DNA from: Euryarchaeota archaeon Ods02
Lineage (GTDB): Archaea > Halobacteriota > Halobacteria > Halobacteriales > Halorutilaceae
NCBI GenBank assembly: GCA_028751075.1
Contig: JAQZDA010000015.1
Span: 1 to 49,929, forward strand
Length of the DNA: 49,929 bases
Reading direction: 5' to 3'
This document shows positions 8,396 through 16,976 of this stretch, in pieces (position 1 is the stretch's first letter; every line of letters begins with the position of its first letter). The translations under genes and the position numbers were made by a program. The notes beneath the pieces were generated by a model that had not been told where the DNA came from, made no database searches, and saw only the letters and a program-made list of their open reading frames with translations.

Positions 8396-8468
8396 AGTCC
8401 CGTAGTGTAGTGGTCAATCACGTGGGGTTCTGGTCCCCATAACCCAGGTTCGAATCCTGGCGGGACTA
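8396..8468 (+). tRNA. tRNA-Gln (anticodon CUG)
   Basis: The cloverleaf is complete: acceptor AGTCCCG pairs over 7 bp with CGGGACT (8461-8467), discriminator A at 8468. The anticodon stem is TGGGG/CCCCA with loop TTCTGGT, giving anticodon CTG that reads CAG glutamine codons. The T stem-loop is CCAGG-TTCGAAT-CCTGG. The CCA end is not encoded. It lies 81 bases before a universal stress protein gene and just downstream of two hairpins that copy its acceptor strands. Confidence 0.93.
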
Positions 8469-8549
8469 TGTATTCTTTCGGTGTTCCGTCGTTCCACGGT
8501 TCCGGGAAACTCCGAAGCAATAGTAACCCGTCGTCGACAACCTCTGGAT

Positions 8550-8990
8550 ATGTTCGACTCGATAGTCTTTCCCACCGACGGTAAACGCGCAAGCGAAAGA
8601 GCCTGTGAACACGCTTTAGATCTCGCCGAGGTTCACGACGCCGACCTCCACGTCGTCAACGTCGTCGAGAGGGCGGCGGTCGAGGTCGTGAGTGCGGTGG
8701 AGGAGGACGGACGCAGCGAGGAAGAGGTCGAGGAGGACCTGGAGCGTGAGGGCTGGCGCGCCGTAGACGACGTCGCGGACAGGGCGAGGGAGCGCGGCGT
8801 CACCGTGGACTCCGCGGTGATCCAGGGTGACCCCGAGGTCGAGATAGCGGGGTATGCGGAGGACGTGGACGCCGACGTCATAGTGATGGGGACCGAGGAA
8901 CGGGCCGACGAGTACCGCGACATCCTCGGTAGCGTCACCGAACGCGTGCTCCGGAGGTCGAGCATCCCCGTCCTCGTCGTGAAGACCTAG
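8550..8990 (+). CDS. Universal stress protein (UspA family)
   Basis: A 146-residue single Usp domain beginning with the typical first strand MFDSIVFPTDGK and ending with the typical SIPVLVVKT strand. The nucleotide-binding loop region is GTEERADEYRDILGSVTERV: the first Gly and the GS(V)T end are kept but the middle Gly is replaced, so ATP binding may be weak. The ATG at 8550 is chosen over an upstream frame start at 8481 because family members begin there and a TATA-like AATAGTAA lies about 30 bases upstream. It may also be read through from tRNA-Gln. Its role is presumably general stress tolerance; the exact one is unknown. Confidence 0.9.
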   Translation: MFDSIVFPTDGKRASERACEHALDLAEVHDADLHVVNVVERAAVEVVSAVEEDGRSEEEVEEDLEREGWRAVDDVADRARERGVTVDSAVIQGDPEVEIAGYAEDVDADVIVMGTEERADEYRDILGSVTERVLRRSSIPVLVVKT

Positions 8991-9062
8991 AAGCTGGTTA
9001 TACCGGTCTTCCCCGGCTCACCCGAGGTTTACAACTGGATGGGAAGACGCAGAGAGACTTAG

Positions 9063-9518
9063 ATGGATGCTGCCCTGTTTTCAGTTGGTGTTACAGAGAT
9101 GCCTGTCAAAGACCTAGCGACAAGCGACGTAGTGACCGTGGAGCCAGAGGACCCTGTGAGCGAGGTTGCCAGGAAGCTCGAGAGCGAGAGCGTCGGCAGC
9201 GTCGTCGTCGAGAAGTCCGGTAAAGCCCTCGGCGTCGTCACCGACCGCGACCTAGCGTTAGACGTAGTAGGTGACGAGGAGGACGCCTCCGAGGTTTCAG
9301 CGGAGGAGGTTATGTCCGACGACCTCCTGACCGTCGACCCAGACGACACGCTCGTGGATGCAGCGAGGACGATGCAGGAGAACGCAGTCCGCCGCCTCCC
9401 CGTCGTCGACGGGAAAGGAGACATCCACGGTATCTTCACAGTGGACGACATGACCGCGACCCTCGCCGACGAACAGGGTATGATCGCGGACGTCCTCCGT
9501 GAGCAGGCGGAAGCCTGA
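9063..9518 (+). CDS. Two-CBS-domain protein
   Basis: A 151-residue acidic protein made of a pair of CBS domains (about 15-68 and 80-137 in this reading), with VVTVEPEDPVSEVARKL and LLTVDPDDTLVDAARTM as the two domain starts and VVTDRDLAL and IFTVDDMTA as their ends. Such Bateman modules bind adenosyl ligands such as AMP or ATP and regulate partners; no attached effector domain is present. A TATA-like TTTACAA at about 9028 would place transcription start just before the ATG at 9063; the ATG at 9099 (MPVKDLATSD) is the start expected from homologues and is an alternative. Confidence 0.85.
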   Translation: MDAALFSVGVTEMPVKDLATSDVVTVEPEDPVSEVARKLESESVGSVVVEKSGKALGVVTDRDLALDVVGDEEDASEVSAEEVMSDDLLTVDPDDTLVDAARTMQENAVRRLPVVDGKGDIHGIFTVDDMTATLADEQGMIADVLREQAEA

Positions 9519-9602
9519 CCTGGAACGAGCTCGGGCGGTTTCTGCCGATCTGGAGCAGGTGACAGCTCCTCCGATGAAGAGAACGAGCTGTGGTGACGTA
9601 GG

Positions 9603-10975
9603 ATGAAACAGGCTCTGAAGGTCGTCGCGAAGCTCTTAGCTCTCCAGCGTAACGCATCCAGGTCACGTGATGAGATGCTGGAGCTCCGTGACAGTTTGTT
9701 CCGCCGGCAGCTGAAGTACGCCTGGAGGGAGACGGATTTCTACCCGCGTTTCTACCGACGACACGGGTTGACGGAGGACTGCCTCGACACAGTCTCGATA
9801 GAGGAGGTTCCTCCGTTGACGAAGGAGCTGTATAGGGAGCGTTTCGACGAGGTCTCGACGGATCCGGAGCTGACGCGGGACGCCGTCGAGAACTACCTCG
9901 AGAGCGAGGACGAAGGAGGCGGGCCCGAGGAAAGAGGTCGACGGTTCCTCGGCCGTTACGAGGTCGTGCACTCCTCAGGTACGACGAGTGAACCCACGTA
10001 CTTCGTCTACGGTGAAGACGAGTGGCTGACGGTGCTCACCGGAGCGTTACGCGCCATCCGGACGAAGATAGGGTATTCGACGGACTCCGGAGCTTCTTCT
10101 CCAGCTACGACGTCCTCTACGTCGCCGCCACCGGCGGCAGGTTCGCAGGCGTCACGGCGATGCAGAATTTCACCGATGTCTTCGACGCGTCTCTCCACGA
10201 ACTCGACGTCAACGAACCCGAAGACAGGTGGCGGAAGGTGCTCGAGAGCGTGGACTTCGACGTCGTCGTCGGCTACCCCTCGGGGGTGAAGCTCGCCAGC
10301 GAGGTCGCCGGCGAACACGGGGTAGAGCTGGATGTCGACCTCGTGGTGGCCGGTGGGGAGCCTCTGTCGCCTGAGCTCAGAGGTTACCTGGAGTCCAAGC
10401 TCGACGCCGACGTCTTCAACGTCTACGGAGCGGCGGAGAGCATCCTCATGGGGGTGGAGGGCTCCGGCGACAGCGGAGTCCGGCTGTTCGACGATCTCGT
10501 CTACGTCGAACCCAGGGAGAACCACACCCTCATCACTCCGCTGCACCGGCGGACGCAGCCGTTGATACGTTACAGGCTCGACGACAAGCTGTCGAAGAGG
10601 GACGCGGACGAAGAAGACAGCGTGTTCACAGTGGTGGATTCAGTGGTCGGACGGTCGGAGGAGCTGATGTGGTTCGAGACCGTGGACGGCGACCGGGACT
10701 TCCTGCATCCCCTGGTGCTGGACGAGGTCGAGGCGGAGGGTCTGCAGCGTTACCAGTTCGTCCAGACCTCGGACACGGGTTTCGAGATCCGGTTCGAGGT
10801 CGGGGACGACGCTGACGTCGAACGCCTCCGCTTGGAGATCCAGCGTCAGGTGGAGGAGATGCTCGCGGAGAAGCAGCTGACGGAGCTCGAGTTCGGTCTG
10901 ACGGAGGTCGACGGGATACCCGTCGACCCAGACACGGGTAAACGCAAGATGGTGTCGAAGGAGATGGAGGGGTAG
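9603..10975 (+). pseudogene. Phenylacetate-CoA-ligase-like (PaaK/CapK family) gene with a frameshift
   Basis: Two overlapping frames together encode one adenylating enzyme. The first, from the ATG at 9603, gives the N-terminal part with the AMP-binding loop HSSGTTSEPTYFVYG and loses sense soon after GALRAIRTKIG near 10070. The second picks up at about 10075-10095 with VFDGLRSFFSSYDVLYV and continues to the stop at 10975, carrying the NVYGAAES motif and LIRYRLDD. The shift fits loss of one base around the GATAGGG run near 10070. Either the gene is broken in this organism or the read or assembly has an indel. The intact protein would be about 455 residues, normal for the family. Family members ligate CoA or activate acyl groups; the substrate is unknown. 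Confidence 0.82.
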
Positions 10976-11011
10976 CGGACGAATCCATCTGGCGGGATGT
11001 AACCCAACCCA

Positions 11012-11018
11012 TTTAACC
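11012..11018 (+). promoter_or_regulatory. TATA-like box before the 11045 gene
   Basis: TTTAACC is centred 30 bases before the ATG at 11045 and follows the end of the frameshifted ligase gene, consistent with a separate short-leader or leaderless transcript. Confidence 0.4.
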
Positions 11019-11044
11019 TGCGTAGCACTTACTCGGTTCTGAAG

Positions 11045-11551
11045 ATGGACGGCGAAGGTGGGACTCGCCGCGACACGGAGGAGGACGAGGAATCCGGGGA
11101 TTCCCTCGGTTTCGACGGTCTTCCGGACGCGGACGAGGGATACAGCTATCTCGACAACGGCGACACCCTCAGCGACATGGTCGATGAGGTGGAGGACGCC
11201 GCCGAAAGCATGGAAGAAGACGACGAGGAAGACGGACGACGTATCACGAAGGCGGACGTCACGGAGTTCGTCGAAGGCTACGCCGGCGCCCAGTCACCGG
11301 GTTCACCCGTCGAGGTCGGTGCGGAGTGGAGCGGCGGCGAACCCGGTGGTTTCGTGGAGTTCGGATGGCTGGACCTCAACCACCGGGTGACGTCGAAGGG
11401 TGCCGCGGTCCTCAACGTCGCCGCCGACGTCATCAGGGAGACAGGCGGCGGCAGCAGCGGACTCAAGGCTTACCTCAACACCGAAAGCATCAGGACCTTC
11501 CTAGACCGCGTGGAAGACGAACACGACGTCGAACTCGAAAACGACATCTGA
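11045..11551 (+). CDS. Acidic hypothetical protein
   Basis: A 168-residue protein with no recognised domain. The first 75 residues are a highly acidic, Gly/Ser-rich and probably disordered tail. The rest is a compact segment: a helix (ITKADVTEFVEGYA), a Gly-rich beta part around GGFVEFGWLDLNHR and two helices (TSKGAAVLNVAADVIRE and TESIRTFLDRVEDEH). There are no signal peptide and no membrane segments. It is 72 bases upstream of a membrane protein gene on the same strand, so they may form an operon. Confidence 0.7.
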   Translation: MDGEGGTRRDTEEDEESGDSLGFDGLPDADEGYSYLDNGDTLSDMVDEVEDAAESMEEDDEEDGRRITKADVTEFVEGYAGAQSPGSPVEVGAEWSGGEPGGFVEFGWLDLNHRVTSKGAAVLNVAADVIRETGGGSSGLKAYLNTESIRTFLDRVEDEHDVELENDI

Positions 11552-11623
11552 ACTGCGGTGCCCTCATCAGCGGCTGGCGACTGCGCCGAAGCTTGATGTT
11601 GCAAGGGCTTCAACGAGTGTTAC

Positions 11624-12343
11624 GTGGACGCTGACGAGTTCGGAGACATCGAGGACGACGCTCTGCTCCGAGAGCTACATCTGACGCTCGACTACCAGGT
11701 GGAGCGCCTGAAGGATATAGACAGCAAGGCCCTCGAGATACTGAAGGCGAACCTCCTGTTGATAGGTATCTTCGTCACCGGTGTCTCGATACTCGTCCAG
11801 ACCGGCGTCGACGTCTCCAGGTTCCTGAACACGTTCACGGTGCTCGCCGGCCTCCTTCTCCTCGCCTCCACGGTGCTCGCCGGCGTCACCTACACCTCCT
11901 CCAACGTCCGCGGCGGCCTCGACAGCAACGCCGTCGAGCGCGCGTTAGCGGAACCCGAGCTCTACAGAGAGGAGCTAGCGGAGAGCTACGCTAGCTGGAT
12001 AGAGTACAACGCCGACGTGACGGCGGTGAACGACCTCCTCGTCACCGTCACCGTCCTCCTCGTCGCCGACTCCTTCGTCTTCCTGATCGCAGGCGTCGTC
12101 GCCGCGGTAGCTGAGGCGTCTTTCATCGTCGAGGTCGCTGCGTTCGTCGCTCTCGTTCTACTGATGGGTTTCTTCACTCGTCTCGCGTACAACATGGACC
12201 ACGTAGATCAACCGCACTCGGAGATGCCCCCGTTCGAGGGCGTGAGAATCTCGAAAGGCAGGACGCGGGAGAGGGGTTTCGACGCCCTCCTCCGTATGCT
12301 GCGCAAGGGGGAGGAAGGGCGAGGTACAGGTGACGAAGAGTAG
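11624..12343 (+). CDS. Hypothetical membrane protein with four predicted TM segments
   Basis: A 239-residue protein starting at GTG 11624. A cytosolic helical N-terminus (DYQVERLKDIDSKALEILK) leads to two hydrophobic hairpins, at about 43-87 and 134-188, separated by an acidic loop (GGLDSNAVERALAEPE). A basic/acidic tail ends the protein. The pattern resembles small archaeal membrane proteins of unknown function. No in-frame ATG lies nearby; an ATG at 11596 is in another frame that stops at once, so GTG is preferred. Likely cotranscribed with the preceding acidic protein. Confidence 0.75.
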   Translation: MDADEFGDIEDDALLRELHLTLDYQVERLKDIDSKALEILKANLLLIGIFVTGVSILVQTGVDVSRFLNTFTVLAGLLLLASTVLAGVTYTSSNVRGGLDSNAVERALAEPELYREELAESYASWIEYNADVTAVNDLLVTVTVLLVADSFVFLIAGVVAAVAEASFIVEVAAFVALVLLMGFFTRLAYNMDHVDQPHSEMPPFEGVRISKGRTRERGFDALLRMLRKGEEGRGTGDEE

Positions 12344-12363
12344 CGGCTCCACTGAGCCGTGGT

Positions 12364-15282
12364 TCAGCTGCCGGTGTACGTTTCGACGTCCGTGACGACG
12401 AACCGGGCGCCGCCTTCCTCGGAGTCCTCGACCTCGATGCTCCAGCCGTGTGCTTCGCATATCGACTGAACTATGTCGAGGCCGAAACCTGTTCCACCGG
12501 TGGAGCCGCTGACGCCGCGTTCGAAGACGTCCCCCCTGAAATCGTCGGGGATCCCTGCGCCGTCGTCTTCGACGACGAATCCGTCCTCCCTCAGTCGGGT
12601 GTGTACGGTGAGGTCGGCGGCGTCTCCCTCTCTGGCTCCGTGTCGTACGGCGTTGCTGTAGAGGTTCTCCAGCAACCTCTTCAGTCCGTCTCGGTCGCAG
12701 ACGACAGCTCCCTCGCAGTCGAGCTGTCTCAGGGCTTCACCGGTGTCGACGTTGCTCCAGGCTTCTTCGGCGACGTCTTCGACCTCGACCTCTTCCGCAT
12801 CCCCTGCGTCTAGGGTGCTCGCGAGCTCCAGCAGGTCGCTAGTGAGCTCGTCCAATCTGGAGAGCGCTTCATCCACCCTCTCGAGGTGCTCGGACTCCAT
12901 CTCGTCGAGAGCGAGGTCGAGGTTGCCCTGCGCCACCATCAGGGGGTTCTGGAGGTCGTGGCTGACTATCTCCGCGAACTCCTCTATCCGTCTCTCGTAC
13001 GTCTTCACCTCGGTGACATCGGTGGCGACGCCGCAGACGCCGTATACCTCGCCATCTTCGTCTTCGAGCGGGGTCTTCTTCACGAGATGGGTGCGGGTTC
13101 CATCCGCGGTAGGCATCTCCTTCTCCACCTGAAGCGGCTCCCCGGATTCCACTACCTCCCGGTCCTCCCTCCGCGCCTGCTCCGCGACGTCTTCGGGGAA
13201 GACGTCGTCGTCGGTGACGCTGCCGGGTTCGACGTCGTCGACGCCGGCGACGGCTCGGGCGGTGTCGTCGAGGACGAGGTACCTGCCTTCCATGTCTTTC
13301 ACGAATATGCTGGCGTCGGCGGCCTCCATGACGGCCTCCAGCTGCTGGTTCTTCCTCTGGATCTCTCTCCTGCGGCTGAGCCTCCCGCTCACGTCTCTGC
13401 CGATACCTGCGATGCCGATGACTCCCCCTTTGCCTCCCTCGACGAGAGCTCCCGTGAACTCGTAGGGTATCCTCTCGCCTTCCCTGGTCTCGAGATACGA
13501 CTCCACGGTCAACGGCCCTTCCCCGTCTAGAACCCTCCGCACGGATTCCGCTATCTTCTCGTGCTGGTCGGCGGGGACGAAGTCGACGGGCTGCATCTGC
13601 CGTATCTCGTCGTCGCCGTATCCGGTGACCTGCGACAGGGTTTCGTTCCATCTCAGCATCCTGAGGCCGGTGTCGAATGCGTAGAAGACGTCGGGGAGCG
13701 CCTGATAGACCGACTCCAGGAACGCCTGCTCCTCCTTAAGCTCCATCTCACGTTCCACGTGGCTGGTGACGTCCTGTATCGCACCCCGAACCCCCGTGAC
13801 CTCGTCGCAGTCGTACACCGGTTCGCCGTAGACGTCCACCCATCGGAGGTCGTCGTCCACGGTGGTTATCCTGAGGGTGCGGTCGAAGCTCTCGCCTGCG
13901 ACGGCGTCCTCCACCGCCTCACGTATCTCCTCGCGGTCGTCCTCGTGGTAGAACTCGATGGCTTCCTCCAGCTCGGGTTCGTAGCCGTCGTCCACCCCGT
14001 GTATCCTCTGCGTCCCCCGCGTCCACCGTAGCTCGTCGGCTTCGACGTCGAGCTCCCATCCACCAGTGTCTGCGAGGTCCTCGGTGTGTCTGAGGATGTC
14101 CTGGTTCCTCTGTAGCTCCATCTCATGGCGTTTGAGGTCGGTTATGTCACGTCCCTCTAGCACCAGCAGGGATGTCTCTCCGGAACCATCCTGTATCGGT
14201 CGGGCGGAGTAGTCGACGTAGATCTCGCTGTCGCCGTCCTCCACCGTCATCTCGTTCCGGTATAGCTCGCCTTCGGAGGCTGTCTCCACACCTTCCTTCA
14301 CCACCTCGGCGGAGTCGGTGTCTCCGTCGAACCAGTCCGTCTCCCATACTATCTCGCCGACGACGTCCTCCCTGTCGAACCCGCCGAAGTCGAGCGCGGC
14401 TTCGTTCACCTCGAGCAGGGTACCGTCGGGTTCCGCGAGACCGGTGAACTGGTAGGTGTTGTCGAACACCTCTTCGAATTTCCTCTGCCGTCGTTTCTCG
14501 TCGGTGACGTCGGTTATCAGGCCCTCTATCTCCTGCACCTCGCCTTCTCCGTCTCGGACCGCGTGGGTTCTGTCGCGCACCCAAATGGTCTCTCCCTTTC
14601 CGTCGACCAGCCGGTACTCCATGTCGAAGGGTTCCTCCTCGTTCGACAGCGCCTCATGGGTCTCCTGCCAGACTCGTTCTCGATCTTCTGGGTGGATTGA
14701 GCTCTCGGCGTCCATGCCCTTCAGCGACTGCGCGTGTTCCGCGGGGACGCCGAATATCTCCTCGACGTCTCCCTGCAGGAACTCGAGCGGCCAGCCTGGT
14801 TCGTAGCTACAGCGGTAGACCACGCCTTCTATGTTTTCGATCAGCATCTCGAGCCTGCGTTTTCGTCTTCTGGACTCCAGGCTGGACCGTCGGGCTTCGA
14901 CGGCGTTGACGATGCGGTTCGCGAGGAGCTCGTACTGTTCGCTGCCGGTCTCCTTCTGGAGGTAGTCGGTGACTCCGGCGGATATCGCTTCGCTCGCTAT
15001 CTCCTCGCTCCCTCGTCCGGTGTAAAGTATGAACGGCAGATCCTCGTGGCTCTCGCGCACATCGCTCAACAGGTCGAGCCCTGTCATCTCCGGCATCTCG
15101 TAGTCGCTGACGACGCAGTCGAACTCCTCGTCTGATAACCTATCGACTACGTCGCCGGGATCGCTTTCGGGCTCGACCTCTAGATCCTCCTGCCGTCTCG
15201 CCAGCATCTCGGCAGCGGTCTCGGCCATCGCGGGTTCGTCGTCGACGTGGAGGACCCTGATGCATCGGTCTACGTAGTTCAT
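12364..15282 (-). CDS. Hybrid sensor histidine kinase: receiver, five PAS, HisKA, HATPase
   Basis: A 972-residue soluble kinase. The N-terminal receiver is intact (acidic pair HVDDE, phosphoacceptor Asp60 in CVVSDYEMPEM, Lys in YLQKE). Five PAS domains follow back to back, each ending in a D(V/I)T-type strand (for example GLITDVTDEKRR, LEGRDITDLK, GAIQDVTSH, GIGRDVSG, GVATDVTEV). The H-box is IVSHDLQNPL with His775, and the ATPase domain shows ENLYSNAVRHG, VEDDGAGIP and GGTGFGLDIVQSICE. The ATG at 15282 is preferred to 15300 because a TATA-like TATTTAC at 15314-15320 predicts transcription start near 15290. Its receiver closely resembles that of the Bat-type regulator at 16977, suggesting a shared input or recent exchange. 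Confidence 0.93.
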   Translation of the reverse strand: MNYVDRCIRVLHVDDEPAMAETAAEMLARRQEDLEVEPESDPGDVVDRLSDEEFDCVVSDYEMPEMTGLDLLSDVRESHEDLPFILYTGRGSEEIASEAISAGVTDYLQKETGSEQYELLANRIVNAVEARRSSLESRRRKRRLEMLIENIEGVVYRCSYEPGWPLEFLQGDVEEIFGVPAEHAQSLKGMDAESSIHPEDRERVWQETHEALSNEEEPFDMEYRLVDGKGETIWVRDRTHAVRDGEGEVQEIEGLITDVTDEKRRQRKFEEVFDNTYQFTGLAEPDGTLLEVNEAALDFGGFDREDVVGEIVWETDWFDGDTDSAEVVKEGVETASEGELYRNEMTVEDGDSEIYVDYSARPIQDGSGETSLLVLEGRDITDLKRHEMELQRNQDILRHTEDLADTGGWELDVEADELRWTRGTQRIHGVDDGYEPELEEAIEFYHEDDREEIREAVEDAVAGESFDRTLRITTVDDDLRWVDVYGEPVYDCDEVTGVRGAIQDVTSHVEREMELKEEQAFLESVYQALPDVFYAFDTGLRMLRWNETLSQVTGYGDDEIRQMQPVDFVPADQHEKIAESVRRVLDGEGPLTVESYLETREGERIPYEFTGALVEGGKGGVIGIAGIGRDVSGRLSRRREIQRKNQQLEAVMEAADASIFVKDMEGRYLVLDDTARAVAGVDDVEPGSVTDDDVFPEDVAEQARREDREVVESGEPLQVEKEMPTADGTRTHLVKKTPLEDEDGEVYGVCGVATDVTEVKTYERRIEEFAEIVSHDLQNPLMVAQGNLDLALDEMESEHLERVDEALSRLDELTSDLLELASTLDAGDAEEVEVEDVAEEAWSNVDTGEALRQLDCEGAVVCDRDGLKRLLENLYSNAVRHGAREGDAADLTVHTRLREDGFVVEDDGAGIPDDFRGDVFERGVSGSTGGTGFGLDIVQSICEAHGWSIEVEDSEEGGARFVVTDVETYTGS

Positions 15283-15404
15283 CAGCAGGTTGCACTCCAT
15301 TAGGACCCAAGGAGTAAATACCGTTCGGAGGTCAGTGAAGCGCTATGCGACGGATCTTCCTTCGAGACGGGTTCTACATACATCGAAATGCTTCGTATCG
15401 GTGT

Positions 15405-15782
15405 TCAGGGTCCGGCTTCGTCGTATCCTCCCCAGTACCACTCCTCCTGGAACATACGCCACCAGTAGTCCTCGCGGTTGAGGTTGATGGGGTTCGCCTG
15501 GTCCGCAATGCAGCCTTCTACGAACTCCGTGTTCTCCTCGATGTACCTTCGTACCGCGCGTCTCTCGTCGCCGTAGAGGTAGTAGACAGCGGTGGTGCGG
15601 CCGCGGTGTTTGCTTCCTCCGGTGCTGGAGCGGTTCACGTCGAACTTCCCGACGTACTCTCTGTCGTGGGTGCTGACCTTCCTATCTAGCTCCGCGGACA
15701 CGGCGGGCCCTCCTTCACGCAGGCGGTTCAACACCACGTTGTCGCCTCTGGGTACAGTGGCTCTTCCGTCGCGTACCTGCAT
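15405..15782 (-). CDS. Small conserved protein of unknown function, copy A
   Basis: A 125-residue protein with no family I can name. The N-terminal third could be a small winged helix (NVVLNRLREGG ... REYVGKFDVNRS). The C-terminal part is strikingly conserved with a second copy at 42588-42980: VYYLYGDERRAVR, YIEENTEFV, ANPIN, EDYWWRMF and EEW-WGGY occur in both. Many Trp, Tyr and Arg residues suggest nucleic-acid or protein binding. The gene starts directly after the PrsW gene stop (TAGATG), so the two are translationally coupled in one operon. Its role with PrsW, perhaps as a substrate or regulator, is speculation. Confidence 0.78.
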   Translation of the reverse strand: MQVRDGRATVPRGDNVVLNRLREGGPAVSAELDRKVSTHDREYVGKFDVNRSSTGGSKHRGRTTAVYYLYGDERRAVRRYIEENTEFVEGCIADQANPINLNREDYWWRMFQEEWYWGGYDEAGP

Positions 15783-16763
15783 CTACACCACCTCCACCGT
15801 GAGGTCACCACTACCTGGAGCGTGCTCTGTCCCGCTCTGGGTGGTGGAGGTGCGTTCACGGCGAATCAGGAGCTCGATCGCGATCCAGCTGACGGCGTAG
15901 ACGGCGACCGCGAGCACCAGATACCCTGCTTGTCCTCCGAGCGGCGAAGTCTGGACTGCACCGGGCACCCAGTGGACGCCTGCGTTGTAGCTTCCGTGGA
16001 GGAGTCCGACGGCGAGCAGTGCTTTCACGGCGGAGCTGACGGTGTAGCCCGTGTTCCGCGCTCTGTAGATGTAGTACCCTGCTGTCGCGCTCCATAGGAC
16101 GTGGAGGGGGGAGACCGCAGTGCGTCCTATCAGCACCTCTGCTACGCCGTTCGGTCCGACGAGCGCGTGGCTTACGATGTAGAGCGCGTTCTCCCCGAAA
16201 GCGAAGCCTAGACCCGCGAAGGCGCCGAGTACGGCGCCGTCAACGGCTGACACCGTTCGGCCGCCGTCTGGGTATAGGTGGAGTGCAGCGGCTTTCAGAG
16301 CTTCCTCGAGGGGTCCGACGAACAGCAGGAGGAACAGGAGGAACCCGGCCGCGGGAACCGCCTGGAACCAGGGTAGCGCGCTCTCGTTGAGAAGGTACGC
16401 CGGCGTCACCGCTACCGCTCCGAGGACGCCGACGGCGGCGAGAGCGACCCAGGGGGCACGTGTATCAGGATGTGACTCGCGGATGTAGAAGGCGGTCAGG
16501 GCGGCGGGCAGGAGCGAGACGGCGACGGCCGCGAGCACGAGCGGGTTCAGGACCAGGGACCTCGTGGCGGGCGAGTAGACGATGGCCAGCGATGCAGCGA
16601 ACAACACGATGACGGCGAGCTTGAGCGCTGACGGTGTCTTCGGCGGCAGCGGGATCCCTTCGAACAGCCTTTCTATCTCGGTTTCTATCGAACCGAGGTT
16701 CGGGATCTGCAGTGGTGTAGGTGCTGGTGGACGTTGTGCGCTGATCTGTGTCTTCTTCATCAC
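15783..16763 (-). CDS. PrsW-family intramembrane metalloprotease, copy 1
   Basis: A 326-residue membrane protein with a 45-residue cytosolic N-terminus and about eight hydrophobic segments. The PrsW/CPBP-type motifs are all present: Glu153-Glu154...Lys157 (GPLEEALKA), Glu191-Asn192 in FAFGENALYI, His221 in SPLHVLWSA and His256...Asn260 in GLLHGSYN. In Bacillus, PrsW cuts an anti-sigma factor; archaea lack such sigma factors, so the substrate is unknown. The gene is divergent from the Bat-type regulator and runs into small protein A. A second PrsW gene lies at 21601. A TATA-like AATTATAA at about 16804-16811 would give a leader of about 15-20 bases. Confidence 0.88.
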   Translation of the reverse strand: MMKKTQISAQRPPAPTPLQIPNLGSIETEIERLFEGIPLPPKTPSALKLAVIVLFAASLAIVYSPATRSLVLNPLVLAAVAVSLLPAALTAFYIRESHPDTRAPWVALAAVGVLGAVAVTPAYLLNESALPWFQAVPAAGFLLFLLLFVGPLEEALKAAALHLYPDGGRTVSAVDGAVLGAFAGLGFAFGENALYIVSHALVGPNGVAEVLIGRTAVSPLHVLWSATAGYYIYRARNTGYTVSSAVKALLAVGLLHGSYNAGVHWVPGAVQTSPLGGQAGYLVLAVAVYAVSWIAIELLIRRERTSTTQSGTEHAPGSGDLTVEVV

Positions 16764-16929
16764 GTTCTAACTGAGGAGCGCTTTCGGGGTGAAACGAGAG
16801 TCTGTTATAATTCGTGAGTCCGCTGGCAGGGCCTATACAGATAGCTCGGGGTTCGGACCCCCAGGGCAGACTGCTTGAATTATCCGGGTCTTCTCCCGTG
16901 TTCCGGGTTACGATCCCCGGCTCCGGGAC

Positions 16930-16955
16930 ACATATTGGTAACAAGACTAATATGT
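16930..16955 (+). promoter_or_regulatory. Inverted repeat enclosing the TATA-like box of the Bat-type regulator
   Basis: ACATATT (16930-16936) and AATATGT (16949-16955) are exact inverted copies separated by 12 bases. The right arm forms ACTAATATG, centred about 27 bases before the ATG at 16977, so it is also the probable TATA box. A protein bound here would block transcription, which suggests autoregulation or repression. Confidence 0.5.
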
Positions 16956-16976
16956 TCGGCCGTATTGGATTCGGGT

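Noticed and set aside
7576-8592. 338-codon open frame on the minus strand across the kinase, the hairpin units and tRNA-Gln
   Set aside because: It is antisense to a clear histidine kinase and to the tRNA, and its product is not acidic or family-like; long antisense frames are expected in GC-rich DNA.
16814-16929. tRNA-like fragments (GGGGTTCGGACCCC and CCGGGTTACGATCCCCGG) upstream of the Bat-type gene
   Set aside because: They resemble T-arms but no matching acceptor, D or anticodon stems can be built around them; treated as GC-rich hairpins.
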